This document shows positions 42,991 through 51,297 of a stretch of DNA of 64,000 nt, piece after piece (the stretch's first letter is position 1; each line of letters begins with the position of its first letter). The DNA is taken from the NCBI RefSeq assembly GCF_047553015.1, contig NZ_CP180212.1:1550001-1614000 (forward strand), in the 5' to 3' direction. The DNA is from Carnobacterium_A sp047553015 (GTDB lineage: Bacteria > Bacillota > Bacilli > Lactobacillales > Carnobacteriaceae). The translations under genes and the position numbers were made by a program. The notes below the pieces were generated by a model that saw only the letters and a program-made list of their open reading frames with translations, was not told the origin of the DNA and searched no databases.

Positions 42991-45828
42991 CTATGCTGGT
43001 AAACTTTCTGAACCATCATCTGTTACTAGCTTATTATTTTTTTGCTTTTGAAAAAAATAGAGGTAAGCAAATAATAAACTATTGAAAACAAGAATAAGAC
43101 TAACTGAAATAAAGAGGCTCTGATTGTAAAGATCTTGTCCGATCCCCCCAGAGATAGCTTCTCTAAAACCATAAATAGAATAAGACATTGGTAAAAACGG
43201 ATGAATAAATATGAAGAAATCATTGGTTAGGGGCATTGGGAATGTTCCTCCTGAGCCACCTAATTGTACAACTAGTAAAATCATCGCAATAAAGCGACCT
43301 ACATTATCCAAGGCTACAGTCAAGAATGTGACAATTGCCATAAAGGCTACTGCAGTTATCATAGCCACTGTAAAGAATTTCCCAACAGATTGTACTTGTA
43401 ATCCTAGTGCCATTAATATCCCTCCCTCAATGAGCGCCATGAATAAAGCAACGGGTAGAACAACTGACAATTTTGCTAGCCAAAGAGAAAATCCCGTTTG
43501 TCCTTTTAAAAATGGTTTTCGTATTGGATAGATGACGTTGAAAATAACTGCTCCTATATATAGAGCCATTGACATAATATAAGGAGCCAGAGCAGCTCCA
43601 TAATTGGGAACATGACTAAACTCTTTATGAATCAATTCTGTTGGATTTGAAAACATATTAATCGTTTCATCAGTAGGGTCAATCGCATTTACTTTCGTTG
43701 CACCTTCTTGTAAACTAGTTGCTAATGTAATTGCTCCAATGTTAAGCGTATTTAGCCCATCTCCTAAACTAGTTGATCCATTGGCTAACTGCTTAGAACC
43801 ATCAGTTATTTTTCCAGCTCCATCAGCTAGCTGGCTTGATCCATTCATCAATTTTTCTGAATTATTGTTTAATTGATTGGTTCCTTTAACTAATTCGTTA
43901 GAACCCCTATTTAATTGATTAACCCCTTGTATTAGTGAAGGTAATTTCCCAGCTACTTGATTGATACCACCGCTTAATTGAGTTGCACCAGAATTCAACA
44001 CTTCAGAATACTTACCTAATTCAGTCGTTCCATTTTGTAAAGTACCAACCCCATTTGTATACGTTGTTACTCCAGCAACTAAACCGTTATTTCCTTTTAA
44101 TCCATCTTGAATCGTTTTAAGACCATGATTTAACTCAGTCATTCCTTGAATAACACCTTTATTTTGACCTTCACCTGTCTGTGTCAAAGCTGTTTGAACT
44201 GACGTTAAACCACCACTTAATTCATTAATCGCTTGAACAGCTCCGGGTAAAGCTTGGTTTGAACCATTTGCTAATGTAGCTACTTGTGCTTTTAAATCAG
44301 TTAGTTGGCTTACTACTCCAGCTAATTTTTCTAGTTGTACTTGTAAATCTTTAGCTGAGGCACCGGCATTTGTCGCTTGAGTAGCGGCTGTTCTAGCAGC
44401 CGTGTTCGTTGCTCCTACTTGCTCATCAATAGTGTTAATTAACGCTTCATTTGCTTCTCCTTGTGCCTGTACTTCACTTTGCACTGCTTCTAGTAGTTCT
44501 ACTTGTTGAGCTGAATCTAACGCCTTGAAAGCTGCTGTATTTCGAACAGTGTCAATTGTTTTAATTCCATCGGTCTTTACATTAGCTCCTAATACTTTTG
44601 TACTTTCTCCAACACGATATAACTGAGTCCCAGCGTTTGTTACGTTTTCTTGCATACCTTTTAGGTTTGTACCTATACTTGTTAAATCTTTAGTAATTGA
44701 ATCGGTGTTAATACTACTTGCTTGACTATCTAAAGCAGCAGTCAAATTCTGAATAGCATCATTTATTACAGGTAAACTAATCAATAATGTATTTAGGTTC
44801 TTTTTATTTTCCTCTGACTGGCTTTCTTTAAGTAAAGTTGATAATTGATTTAGTCCTACTAATAATTGATCACTACCAAATCTAACTTGATCAACTCCAT
44901 CACTTAGACTAATCACACCATTCTGAAGCTCATCGCTATTAGCAGTCAATTGACTTGCTCCTAAATGCAATCTATTGACACCAGCTGTGTAAGGTATTAA
45001 TCCACTTTTCAATTCGTTAGCTCCAGCATTTAATTGAGTCACTCCGTCTTTTAGTGGGCTGACATTTGAGGCTAACTGTCCAATACCTTTAGTCAATTTC
45101 ATTGCACCTGAATCTAGTTGAGCTACTCCGTTTGTGTATTCCTTCAACCCAACACTTAGCGTTTCTGCACCTTCATTGAAGGTTAATGTACTGTCAGCTA
45201 ATTTAGTTAGATTTTTTGTTATCTCTTTATTTCCGTCTGTTACTTTTACTGTACCTTCTTCTAATTTTTTTGAACCCTCAGCAGCAGCAGTAAATCCATT
45301 GCCTACTTCACCTATTTGGTCAAATAGCGCTTCAGTATAAGCTTTTGTAATAGTTTCAGAAATATTTTTTTCAACTTCTTTTGCAGCTGATTTACTAATC
45401 ACCTCACCAATAAAATTTAGTGACCCATTTGTTTTATACGTTAATTTCATTTTTTTAGGATGAGTATCCATTAATGTTGCTGCATCTTTTGAGAAGCTTC
45501 TTGGAATAGTCATTACCATGTAATACTTTCGATCAGTCAATCCTTGTGCTGCTTCGCTTGGAGCAGCAAAATTCCAATCCAAAGAATCATTGTTTTTTAA
45601 ATTTTCTACTAATTCAGATCCAACAGCCAATTGTTTACCTTCGTACTCAACTTCTTGGTCTTCATTAACTACTGCAACCGATAACTCGTCTGTGTTACCA
45701 TATGGGTCCCAGTTAGACTTTAAGAAAAAACCTGCATATAATATTGGAATAAATAAAATAACGATACAGGAAAGAAGCAACATTTTGTTAGAATATAGTT
45801 CTTTCCATTCTTTTTTCAACATGTTCAT
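42991..45828 (-). CDS. YhgE/Pip-family membrane protein (large, repeat-rich)
   Basis: 945 residues. One membrane helix lies at the N-terminus (LLLSCIVILFIPILYAGFFL), followed by the Pip-type domain (LSVAVVNEDQEVEYEGKQLA). A long extracellular region, about 190-690, has many copies of an 11-residue pattern of the type GxxxLxxGxxQL (LDSGAMKLTKGIGQLASN; LNRGSNELVKGTNQLNNNSE; LADGAGKITDGSKQLANGS). Five or six C-terminal membrane helices of the ABC-2 type follow. Relatives include phage-infection proteins and the EsaA-like parts of type VII secretion. No ESX genes are nearby. It follows an Rrf2 gene after 26 bases in the same direction, so it is probably under Rrf2 control. Confidence 0.9.
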   Translation of the reverse strand: MNMLKKEWKELYSNKMLLLSCIVILFIPILYAGFFLKSNWDPYGNTDELSVAVVNEDQEVEYEGKQLAVGSELVENLKNNDSLDWNFAAPSEAAQGLTDRKYYMVMTIPRSFSKDAATLMDTHPKKMKLTYKTNGSLNFIGEVISKSAAKEVEKNISETITKAYTEALFDQIGEVGNGFTAAAEGSKKLEEGTVKVTDGNKEITKNLTKLADSTLTFNEGAETLSVGLKEYTNGVAQLDSGAMKLTKGIGQLASNVSPLKDGVTQLNAGANELKSGLIPYTAGVNRLHLGASQLTANSDELQNGVISLSDGVDQVRFGSDQLLVGLNQLSTLLKESQSEENKKNLNTLLISLPVINDAIQNLTAALDSQASSINTDSITKDLTSIGTNLKGMQENVTNAGTQLYRVGESTKVLGANVKTDGIKTIDTVRNTAAFKALDSAQQVELLEAVQSEVQAQGEANEALINTIDEQVGATNTAARTAATQATNAGASAKDLQVQLEKLAGVVSQLTDLKAQVATLANGSNQALPGAVQAINELSGGLTSVQTALTQTGEGQNKGVIQGMTELNHGLKTIQDGLKGNNGLVAGVTTYTNGVGTLQNGTTELGKYSEVLNSGATQLSGGINQVAGKLPSLIQGVNQLNRGSNELVKGTNQLNNNSEKLMNGSSQLADGAGKITDGSKQLANGSTSLGDGLNTLNIGAITLATSLQEGATKVNAIDPTDETINMFSNPTELIHKEFSHVPNYGAALAPYIMSMALYIGAVIFNVIYPIRKPFLKGQTGFSLWLAKLSVVLPVALFMALIEGGILMALGLQVQSVGKFFTVAMITAVAFMAIVTFLTVALDNVGRFIAMILLVVQLGGSGGTFPMPLTNDFFIFIHPFLPMSYSIYGFREAISGGIGQDLYNQSLFISVSLILVFNSLLFAYLYFFQKQKNNKLVTDDGSESLPA

Positions 45829-45854
45829 TGATTCTTTTCCACGCCTTTCCTAGC

Positions 45855-46337
45855 TTAAAATTGATTCATTTTTTCATTCCAATTGAGAACAGGAATATCT
45901 TGATGTTTCAACGACTTTTGAATTAACTCTGCAACAGTCTGTTTGCTTAGATAGTCTTTGTAGTGATTATCTGCTTGTTCAAAGACTTCCATCAAAATAA
46001 CTTCACCATGATTAGCAGTTGGTCCTAAATCCGAAAAAACTTGATTGATCATTCCTGTATTTGGATAAGTAACAATTGGTCCTTCTAACGCTTCTACTAC
46101 TTCTAATAAGTGAATGTTTTCTGGATCTCTTGCCAAAGAAAAGCCACCATTGCTTCCAGAAACAGAAGTGACTAAACCATTTACAACTAGCTTTCTCATA
46201 ATTTTTTTGATATAGGAAGGAGAAGCTCCCTTTAATCTTCGATTAATAATATGTGAAGCAATTGGAAATTTCTTATCTTGAGTTGCTAGTAACGTCATAA
46301 TACAAATAGCTTGTTCCAATCCTTTTGTTAAATTCAT
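45855..46337 (-). CDS. Rrf2-family transcriptional regulator
   Basis: 160 residues from the ATG at 46337 (GAGGCGAG just upstream; an ATG at 46355 precedes that site). The winged helix is recognisable (MNLTKGLEQAICIMTLLATQ; INRRLKGASPSYIKKIMRKL; VSGSNGGFSLARDPENIHLL). The three-Cys cluster of Fe-S Rrf2 proteins such as IscR and NsrR is absent, so it is not an Fe-S sensor of that type. The co-directional YhgE/Pip gene is the likely target. Repeats around its own -10 box suggest autoregulation. Confidence 0.9.
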   Translation of the reverse strand: MNLTKGLEQAICIMTLLATQDKKFPIASHIINRRLKGASPSYIKKIMRKLVVNGLVTSVSGSNGGFSLARDPENIHLLEVVEALEGPIVTYPNTGMINQVFSDLGPTANHGEVILMEVFEQADNHYKDYLSKQTVAELIQKSLKHQDIPVLNWNEKMNQF

Positions 46338-46374
46338 TATCTCGCCTCTTTTCATATTAAGTTAACGATATTCG

Positions 46375-46402
46375 ATATCCATTATGGACTTATTATATCC
46401 AT
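46375..46402. promoter_or_regulatory. Repeat pair around the rrf2 promoter, candidate operator
   Basis: ATATCCAT occurs at 46375-46382 and 46395-46402, exactly 20 bases (two helical turns) apart. A small palindrome, TCCATTATGGA, lies at 46378-46388, and the minus-strand -10 TATAAT (46397-46392) lies within. This looks like a two-dimer Rrf2 operator. Confidence 0.5.
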
Positions 46403-46495
46403 GAACAAATTTACTCTTCTTTATAAAAAAAAGCAATAGAAACTTTTTATTTAAAGTAATGGAGTCTGTTTTTTATTTAACAAAATAAAAAATAA

Positions 46496-46522
46496 AGGTT
46501 GAGACTCAACTGGTCTCAACCT
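46496..46522 (-). terminator. Terminator after the guanylate-kinase-like gene
   Basis: AGGTTGAGAC pairs with GTCTCAACCT around a 7-base loop. On the minus strand it is followed by T-rich sequence. It lies about 80 bases after the stop of the kinase gene. Confidence 0.7.
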
Positions 46523-46599
46523 CTTCTTCATTCTATTCAGTTAAGGAATTCATAAAAAACTCTGTTAAAAATCATTCATAAGCTGATAAAACTAGTTTT

Positions 46600-47154
46600 T
46601 TATTGCAAGCCATTTTTGATAAAAGATAGAATACACTCAACGGATTTGTCCACATCTTGAACAGGTAAAATTAAATCTGTTTCTAGTGGTGCCTCAAACT
46701 CATTTGTTTCTCGAGCAAATGCTAATCTTTGTTGAATACTTTCTAGACTATCGCCTCTTTTTTCCATTCTTTCTTGAACGTCATCTTCAGAAACACGCAA
46801 GTAAATAATTTTTGTATAAAAGGGATTAACTTCTTTTAATGCTGCTGCACCATTTTTATCTAAAACAACGCTCACAACATCATGAAAATCTAGCCCTTTT
46901 TCTACTGTATCTATTGTTAAACCATAAAGATAATGATTGTATAAAGAGTTTTCGATAAATGCAATATTCGACATTTCAGACATTTCTCTAAAATAATAAT
47001 CTACTCCCTCTACTTCTCCTTCTCTTTTAGGTCTAGTTGTTGTTGTGACTAATTTTGGAATACCGGTCTTCTCCAATGCATTAGCTAAAGTTGTTTTCCC
47101 ACTCCCACTAACTCCAACTAATACTAAGATGACTTTATTCTGTTCAATGCCCAT
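46600..47154 (-). CDS. Guanylate-kinase-like P-loop protein
   Basis: 184 residues. The P-loop is GVSGSGKTTL (residues 13-22), followed by the GMP-site-like TTTTRPKREGEVEGVDYYF and a lid-like RVSEDDVQERMEKRGDS. It is shorter than housekeeping Gmk (about 205) and is not beside rpoZ, so it is probably an accessory paralogue with an uncertain substrate. GGAGG precedes the ATG. It is 50 bases downstream of the decayed gcvPB end and may use old operon transcription. Confidence 0.85.
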   Translation of the reverse strand: MGIEQNKVILVLVGVSGSGKTTLANALEKTGIPKLVTTTTRPKREGEVEGVDYYFREMSEMSNIAFIENSLYNHYLYGLTIDTVEKGLDFHDVVSVVLDKNGAAALKEVNPFYTKIIYLRVSEDDVQERMEKRGDSLESIQQRLAFARETNEFEAPLETDLILPVQDVDKSVECILSFIKNGLQ

Positions 47155-47205
47155 AGCTATTCCTCCGTTTTAAAAAAACACGTTATCTCATTGCGATTCG
47201 TTTCC

Positions 47206-48151
47206 TTACTCTTTGTGCTCACTTTTATCGTAACGAAGCAGTAATTTTCTAGCCGCTCTTACTTCATCGATTCGTCTAACAGATGTCGTGTGTGGAGCTT
47301 CTAAGACAACCACAGTGTGGACCGCCATATGACATAGATAAGCCTAATGGCTGAGTATATCCTACAACAATATCTGCTCCCAAGTTACCAGATGCTTCTA
47401 GTAAAGTTAACGCTAAAGGATTTGCTGAAACAATAAACAGCGCGTGATTCAACTCAGCAAGAGCTTTTACTTCCGTCAAATCCTCTATTGAACCGAAAAA
47501 ATTAGGGTATTGAATAATAACAGCGGCCGTTTCTTGATCAATCAATTTTTTTAATTCTGTTAAATCTGTAGTATCTCCTGCTAGTTTCACTTCTGTTATA
47601 TGATAATTAAATCCTGTTGAGACTATTTTTAATACCTCTCGTCCTTGCGGGTGTACACCTTTCGAGACAATAACGTTCTTTCTTTTTGTACTTCTAACTG
47701 CTAACGTAGCGGCTTCTCCCAGTACCGTAAAGCCATCATAAAGCGAAGAATTAGCTGCATCCATTCCTGTCAATTCACAAATCATCGTTTAAAATTCGAA
47801 TAGTGCTTGTAATTCGCCTTGACTTTCTTCTGCTTGATAAGGGGTATAAGCCGTATAAAATTCTGAACGAGAAAGAACATGATTTACTGTACTTGGAATA
47901 TAATGATCATAAGTCCCCGCTCCTAAAAAAAATACATACTCTTTACTATCTTTATTTTTATTTGCCATCTGTCTCATTTTTTTCTCTAAGGCAAATTCAT
48001 GTAAAGCGGTTGGAATAGGCAATGGTTCTTTTAACTGAAGATGATCAGGAATATCAGCAAACAATTCAGATAGCGAAGAAACTGCTAGGGTTGCTAGCAT
48101 TTATTCACGATCTTTTGCTGTATCTGGAAGATAGCTGAAATGATTTCCCAC
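47206..48151 (-). pseudogene. gcvPA: gcvPA-gcvPB remnant (glycine decarboxylase), decayed
   Basis: A GTG at 48151, with GAGGAGGAG inside the gcvH end, starts GNHFSYLPDTAKDRE. Then comes an in-frame TAA at codon 17, an uninterrupted stretch (LATLAVSSLSELFADIP ... SQGELQALFEF), a second in-frame TAA at 47791-47789, and TMICELTGMDAANSSLYDG onward to YGGPHCG. Both stops lie where sense codons belong (FEF-Q-TMICELTG in relatives). Near 47313 the frame changes into VLEAPHTTSVRRIDEVRAAR, the C-terminus of GcvPB, ending at 47206. A deletion has therefore removed the rest of gcvPA and almost all of gcvPB, including its pyridoxal-phosphate lysine region. Glycine decarboxylase is inactive in this strain unless encoded elsewhere. 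Confidence 0.9.
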
Positions 48152-48153
48152 TT

Positions 48154-48573
48154 TTACTCCTCCTCGTTGTCTTCTTCTTCATCTTCTAATTTTTCAACTA
48201 ATTGTGTATATTCTTCTTGTGTCAATAAGTCTGCTAATTCACTAGGATCGCTCAACTGGACTTCTGTCATCCATCCTTCATTTAGAGGTCCTTCGTTAAC
48301 AAGCTCAGGTGCGTCTTCTAGTTCTTCATTAACTGAAAGAATTTTCCCAGAAATGGGTGCAAAAATAACGGATGCAGACTTGGTTGACTCGACCGTACCT
48401 ATTTCATCTCCTGGACTAACGTGACTGGCTGTTTCAGGAAGTTCAACATAAACAACATCACCTAAAGCTTTTGCAGCATAATCCGTTATTCCTATTCGAA
48501 CTTTCTCATCTCCTATTGGCATAACCCATTCGTGCTCTTCTGTGTAATAGCGTTCCATTTCTTTTTCATTCAT
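48154..48573 (-). CDS. gcvH: Glycine cleavage system H protein (lipoyl carrier), intact
   Basis: 139 residues, full length plus an acidic tail (EDEEEDNEEE). YTEEHEWV, IGITDYAAKALGDVVYVELP and the lipoylation site VESTKSASVI (Lys65) are all present, with GWMTEV later. AGGGAG precedes the ATG. It is the only intact gene of a gcvT-H-PA-PB operon. By family knowledge GcvH in Bacillota is also the obligatory acceptor from which LipL moves octanoyl or lipoyl groups to the 2-oxoacid dehydrogenases. That would explain its retention after loss of the glycine cleavage reaction. The acidic-tail codons double as the ribosome-binding site of gcvPA. Confidence 0.95.
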   Translation of the reverse strand: MNEKEMERYYTEEHEWVMPIGDEKVRIGITDYAAKALGDVVYVELPETASHVSPGDEIGTVESTKSASVIFAPISGKILSVNEELEDAPELVNEGPLNEGWMTEVQLSDPSELADLLTQEEYTQLVEKLEDEEEDNEEE

Positions 48574-48602
48574 TTAAATCGCTCCCTATCCGCTTTATCT
48601 AT

Positions 48603-48853
48603 TCATTTTATTTTTCGTTTATAAAAAGGCGTATCTACTAGAATAGCATCAACTAACTTCGTACGAATCTCTATTTTAAGCTCTGAGCCTATAGCGCTGT
48701 TTTCTGTATTTATGAATGCCAAACCAATACTTTTATTCAATGTGGGCGATTTCGTACCTGAAGTGACTAGCCACCAAAATCTATCAGTTTAATTTTATTT
48801 TTTTGATACTAATTAAAAAGAGGGGTTCGTTTCAATTTTATTTTCGAGATCAT
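48603..48853 (-). pseudogene. gcvT: gcvT remnant (aminomethyltransferase), internal deletion
   Basis: GAGGAGG and an ATG at 48853 start ISKIKLKRTPLFN, the standard GcvT N-terminus. It is stopped by TAG at codon 15 and continues in frame as YQKNKIKLIDFGG. The text then switches frame to LVTSGTKSPTLNKSIGLAFI and ends DTPFYKRKIK with a TGA at 48603, the GcvT C-terminus. About 250 bases remain of a gene normally about 1.1 kb, so some 0.85 kb was deleted. The order gcvT-gcvH-gcvPA matches the standard operon. Confidence 0.88.
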
Positions 48854-48883
48854 TTTATTCCTCCTCTTAAGTGTAATCTTTTT

Positions 48884-49084
48884 TTAATCTCCTCGTGGAG
48901 CAAGTGAGCTTATGGTACTTTCAGATGATGGAGCAACGGATTCTTCAAGAGAAGACACAGGTGTTTCATCTATTTCTGGTACTTCTTTAGCAGTTAATAA
49001 ATAAATACCATAGGCTATCACGGTTACACCAACTACACTAGAAAGTACACGTGTAGCTTTGCCTACATCTTTCATATCTACCAT
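48884..49084 (-). CDS. Small single-pass membrane protein
   Basis: 66 residues with one hydrophobic segment (VLSSVVGVTVIAYGIYLLTA) and an acidic Ser/Glu-rich tail (SSLEESVAPSSESTISSLA). The ATG has AGGAG six bases upstream. No family was recognised. It lies just upstream of the gcvT remnant on the same strand. Confidence 0.62.
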   Translation of the reverse strand: MVDMKDVGKATRVLSSVVGVTVIAYGIYLLTAKEVPEIDETPVSSLEESVAPSSESTISSLAPRGD

Positions 49085-49128
49085 TTAATCACTCCTTTTT
49101 ATCAGTGTACTCTTTTTCTTCATTTCTA

Positions 49129-50043
49129 TCATCCATTTGTCATTTTTTCTGCTATTTTTTCACTTTTAGTTCGCTGATTTCTTTTAAAAAAGACTTTTTT
49201 TAAATCAATTTCAGATACTAATACACCTACTAAGATTAATGCTGCTCCAATTGCCATTTGTACTGTTATTAGTTCTTGTAAAAGGATAATTGAAAATAGC
49301 ATTCCCCATAGTGACTCCATCGATAAAATGACAGCTGTTTCAGTATCAGTAGTAAATCGTTGAGCTGCTGTTTGAAGCATAAAACCAAACAATGTACAAA
49401 AAAACCCTAGATAGGCTACTGAAAGAGTACCCGTTAAAGTAAATTCTGGCAACGGATCTCCTCTAAAGAGCATGACACCTATAGCACACAATGCGGCTAC
49501 ACCCATTTGAACAATCATAATCGAAAAAATATTTTCTGTTCGAACAAAACGACTAGTCAAAATAATTTGAAAAGAGAAAAAAACTGCTCCAATCAATGTT
49601 AAAAAGTCTCCTAAGTTAAAGCCACTAAATCCTTCTAAAGAAAGCAGACCGATTCCTATAATCGATAAAAATGCACCTAAATAAGCTCTTAATGCAATAT
49701 TATTTTTATATAGAACAAGTCCAATAAAAGGAACTATAACTACATTGACAGCTGTTAAAAAAGCATTTTTAGAAGGGGTTGTGTAATTTAATCCTACCGT
49801 TTGAAATAAAAAAGCTAAGTATAAAATTACTCCTAAAATACTTCCCCTTTTTAAAGCTTTTTTTGTTATATTTTTTATTTTATTTGAAAATAGTATTAGA
49901 ATAAAAATAAATGCTATTAAAAAACGACCCGCCATCAATTGATAAGGATTCAAAACACCTAACGCTATATCGCTGACGACATATCCCGTTCCCCATATAA
50001 CTGTAACGAGTAAAAGTCCTAATCGTCCAAAATTTTGTCTCAT
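49129..50043 (-). CDS. EamA/DMT-family transporter
   Basis: 304 residues with ten membrane segments in two EamA repeats (LLVTVIWGTGYVVSDIALGV at the start; TTPSKNAFLTAVNVVIVPFI; ALILVGVLVSEIDLKKV at the end) and a basic C-terminal tail. An efflux or metabolite transporter of unknown substrate. It has no tight operon partner. Confidence 0.9.
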   Translation of the reverse strand: MRQNFGRLGLLLVTVIWGTGYVVSDIALGVLNPYQLMAGRFLIAFIFILILFSNKIKNITKKALKRGSILGVILYLAFLFQTVGLNYTTPSKNAFLTAVNVVIVPFIGLVLYKNNIALRAYLGAFLSIIGIGLLSLEGFSGFNLGDFLTLIGAVFFSFQIILTSRFVRTENIFSIMIVQMGVAALCAIGVMLFRGDPLPEFTLTGTLSVAYLGFFCTLFGFMLQTAAQRFTTDTETAVILSMESLWGMLFSIILLQELITVQMAIGAALILVGVLVSEIDLKKVFFKRNQRTKSEKIAEKMTNG

Positions 50044-50170
50044 CTTTCCACTCCTTTACTTAAAACTCAAGTCTTAGTTTAACATGGTGTGTGAAAGAAA
50101 ACTTACTATCTTTTATAAATATATAATAAACTTAGTCACCTAATGAAAAACAGCACTTATATTCATATCG

Positions 50171-50200
50171 TTATCAACTATCTTTTTTTATTGGTATACT
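50171..50200 (+). promoter_or_regulatory. Probable promoter of the 56-residue membrane protein gene
   Basis: TTATCA (50171-50176), an 18-base spacer and TATACT (50195-50200), 36 bases upstream of the ATG. Confidence 0.5.
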
Positions 50201-50235
50201 ATTTTTAATCACATTTTATTTACGGAGGTGCTTTT

Positions 50236-50406
50236 ATGTTTACTATTTTTGGTAAAATTATGCTTACTATTGGATTGATTCTTGTTATTTTTGGCTATTT
50301 TGGCCCCGTTAAATCAGGCGATCCTATTTTTGGTTCTATTTTTATTTTAGTTGGTTTAGCTATTCTAGCGTTAGCTTTTGTTATTGGAAAAGATAATCGT
50401 CGTTAG
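50236..50406 (+). CDS. Small two-helix membrane protein
   Basis: 56 residues, with GGAGG seven bases before the ATG. It is almost wholly hydrophobic, with two membrane segments (MLTIGLILVIFGYFG; FILVGLAILALAFVIG) separated by PVKSGDPIFGS, and a basic end (KDNRR). It has its own promoter-like sequence and a terminator, which supports a real gene. Function is unknown. Confidence 0.7.
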   Translation: MFTIFGKIMLTIGLILVIFGYFGPVKSGDPIFGSIFILVGLAILALAFVIGKDNRR

Positions 50407-50430
50407 ATAGAGAAAAAACTCATTTAATTT

Positions 50431-50473
50431 AAATAAAAAAAACAGAGAAATAAATTCTCTGTTTTTTTATTTA
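50431..50473. terminator. Bidirectional terminator
   Basis: AACAGAGAA pairs with TTCTCTGTT, with extended AAATAAAAAA/TTTTTTATTT arms. It is shared by the small membrane protein gene and the convergent rpiR-type gene. Confidence 0.83.
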
Positions 50474-50475
50474 AA

Positions 50476-51282
50476 TTAATCTTTTTCTTTGAGGATAACT
50501 TCAATCGTTCTATTCATCTTATAATTTAATTTTTCATCTGCTAATAGCATCATAGAGATAACATCCATCAGATAAACAATAGCAAATTGAGAATTTACAA
50601 ACCGTTGGTCGTCAACAAAAGAACTATTGTAGACAGTTAGGCTGATATCACTCACTTGTGTAATAGCACTATTTGATAAGCTCGTAATAGATACAATTGT
50701 TCCATGATTTTTTTTAGACATACGCAATGCATTTACGACCTCTTTTGTATGTCCAGAAGTTGAAATACCTATGACTAAATCTTTTTTTGTCGCTACAGAA
50801 CTATTGATTAGCATCATGTGTGAGTCTGTTATACTTGTTACATTTAACCCCATTCTTAAGAGACGTTGTGTTATTTCAATCGCAGTTAATCCAGAACTCC
50901 CTACTCCATATACGAAAATACGTTGTGCCGATTTTATCAAACTAACGACTTCTTCAATTTTCTCTCTATCCATACTCTTAATCGTATTTTTGATTACTTT
51001 ATCATAAAAGGAATAAACATTATCAAATATATTTAAACCTTGACTCTTACTTTCCTCTTGATAAATTGAGCTAATTTTTATCTTCATGTCAACAAAATTT
51101 TCACAATTAATTTTTTTACAAAATCGAGTTATTGTTGAGGTTGATGTTTCTGTTATTTTAGCTAATTCTGTTATATTTATATTCTTTATTTCGTTGCCTT
51201 TTTGTAATAGATACGTTGCTATATTTTTTTCTTTTAAAGAAAAAGAAACAAATTGTTTTTGTATTTCTTCTAAAATATCCAT
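50476..51282 (-). CDS. RpiR-family regulator (end of sialic acid operon)
   Basis: 268 residues: an N-terminal helix-turn-helix (ITELAKITETSTSTITRFCK) and a C-terminal SIS domain (FVYGVGSSGLTAIEITQRLL; LVIGISTSGHTKEVVNALRM). SIS domains bind phosphosugars; for this cluster ManNAc-6-P or GlcNAc-6-P are natural candidates. It is the last gene of the nan operon, 15 bases after the ROK kinase. A paralogue of similar length stands divergent at 58003. Confidence 0.92.
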   Translation of the reverse strand: MDILEEIQKQFVSFSLKEKNIATYLLQKGNEIKNINITELAKITETSTSTITRFCKKINCENFVDMKIKISSIYQEESKSQGLNIFDNVYSFYDKVIKNTIKSMDREKIEEVVSLIKSAQRIFVYGVGSSGLTAIEITQRLLRMGLNVTSITDSHMMLINSSVATKKDLVIGISTSGHTKEVVNALRMSKKNHGTIVSITSLSNSAITQVSDISLTVYNSSFVDDQRFVNSQFAIVYLMDVISMMLLADEKLNYKMNRTIEVILKEKD

Positions 51283-51297
51283 TTAACTCACCACTAA

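Noticed and set aside
42991..45828. Possible DNA-level tandem repeat array in the YhgE/Pip gene
   Set aside because: The repetition is at the protein-pattern level (GxxxLxxG); the bases have diverged too far for an active tandem repeat.
47785..47791. Frameshift in gcvPA
   Set aside because: The two pieces are in the same frame; the break is an in-frame TAA followed by ACG-ATG, so it is a nonsense codon.
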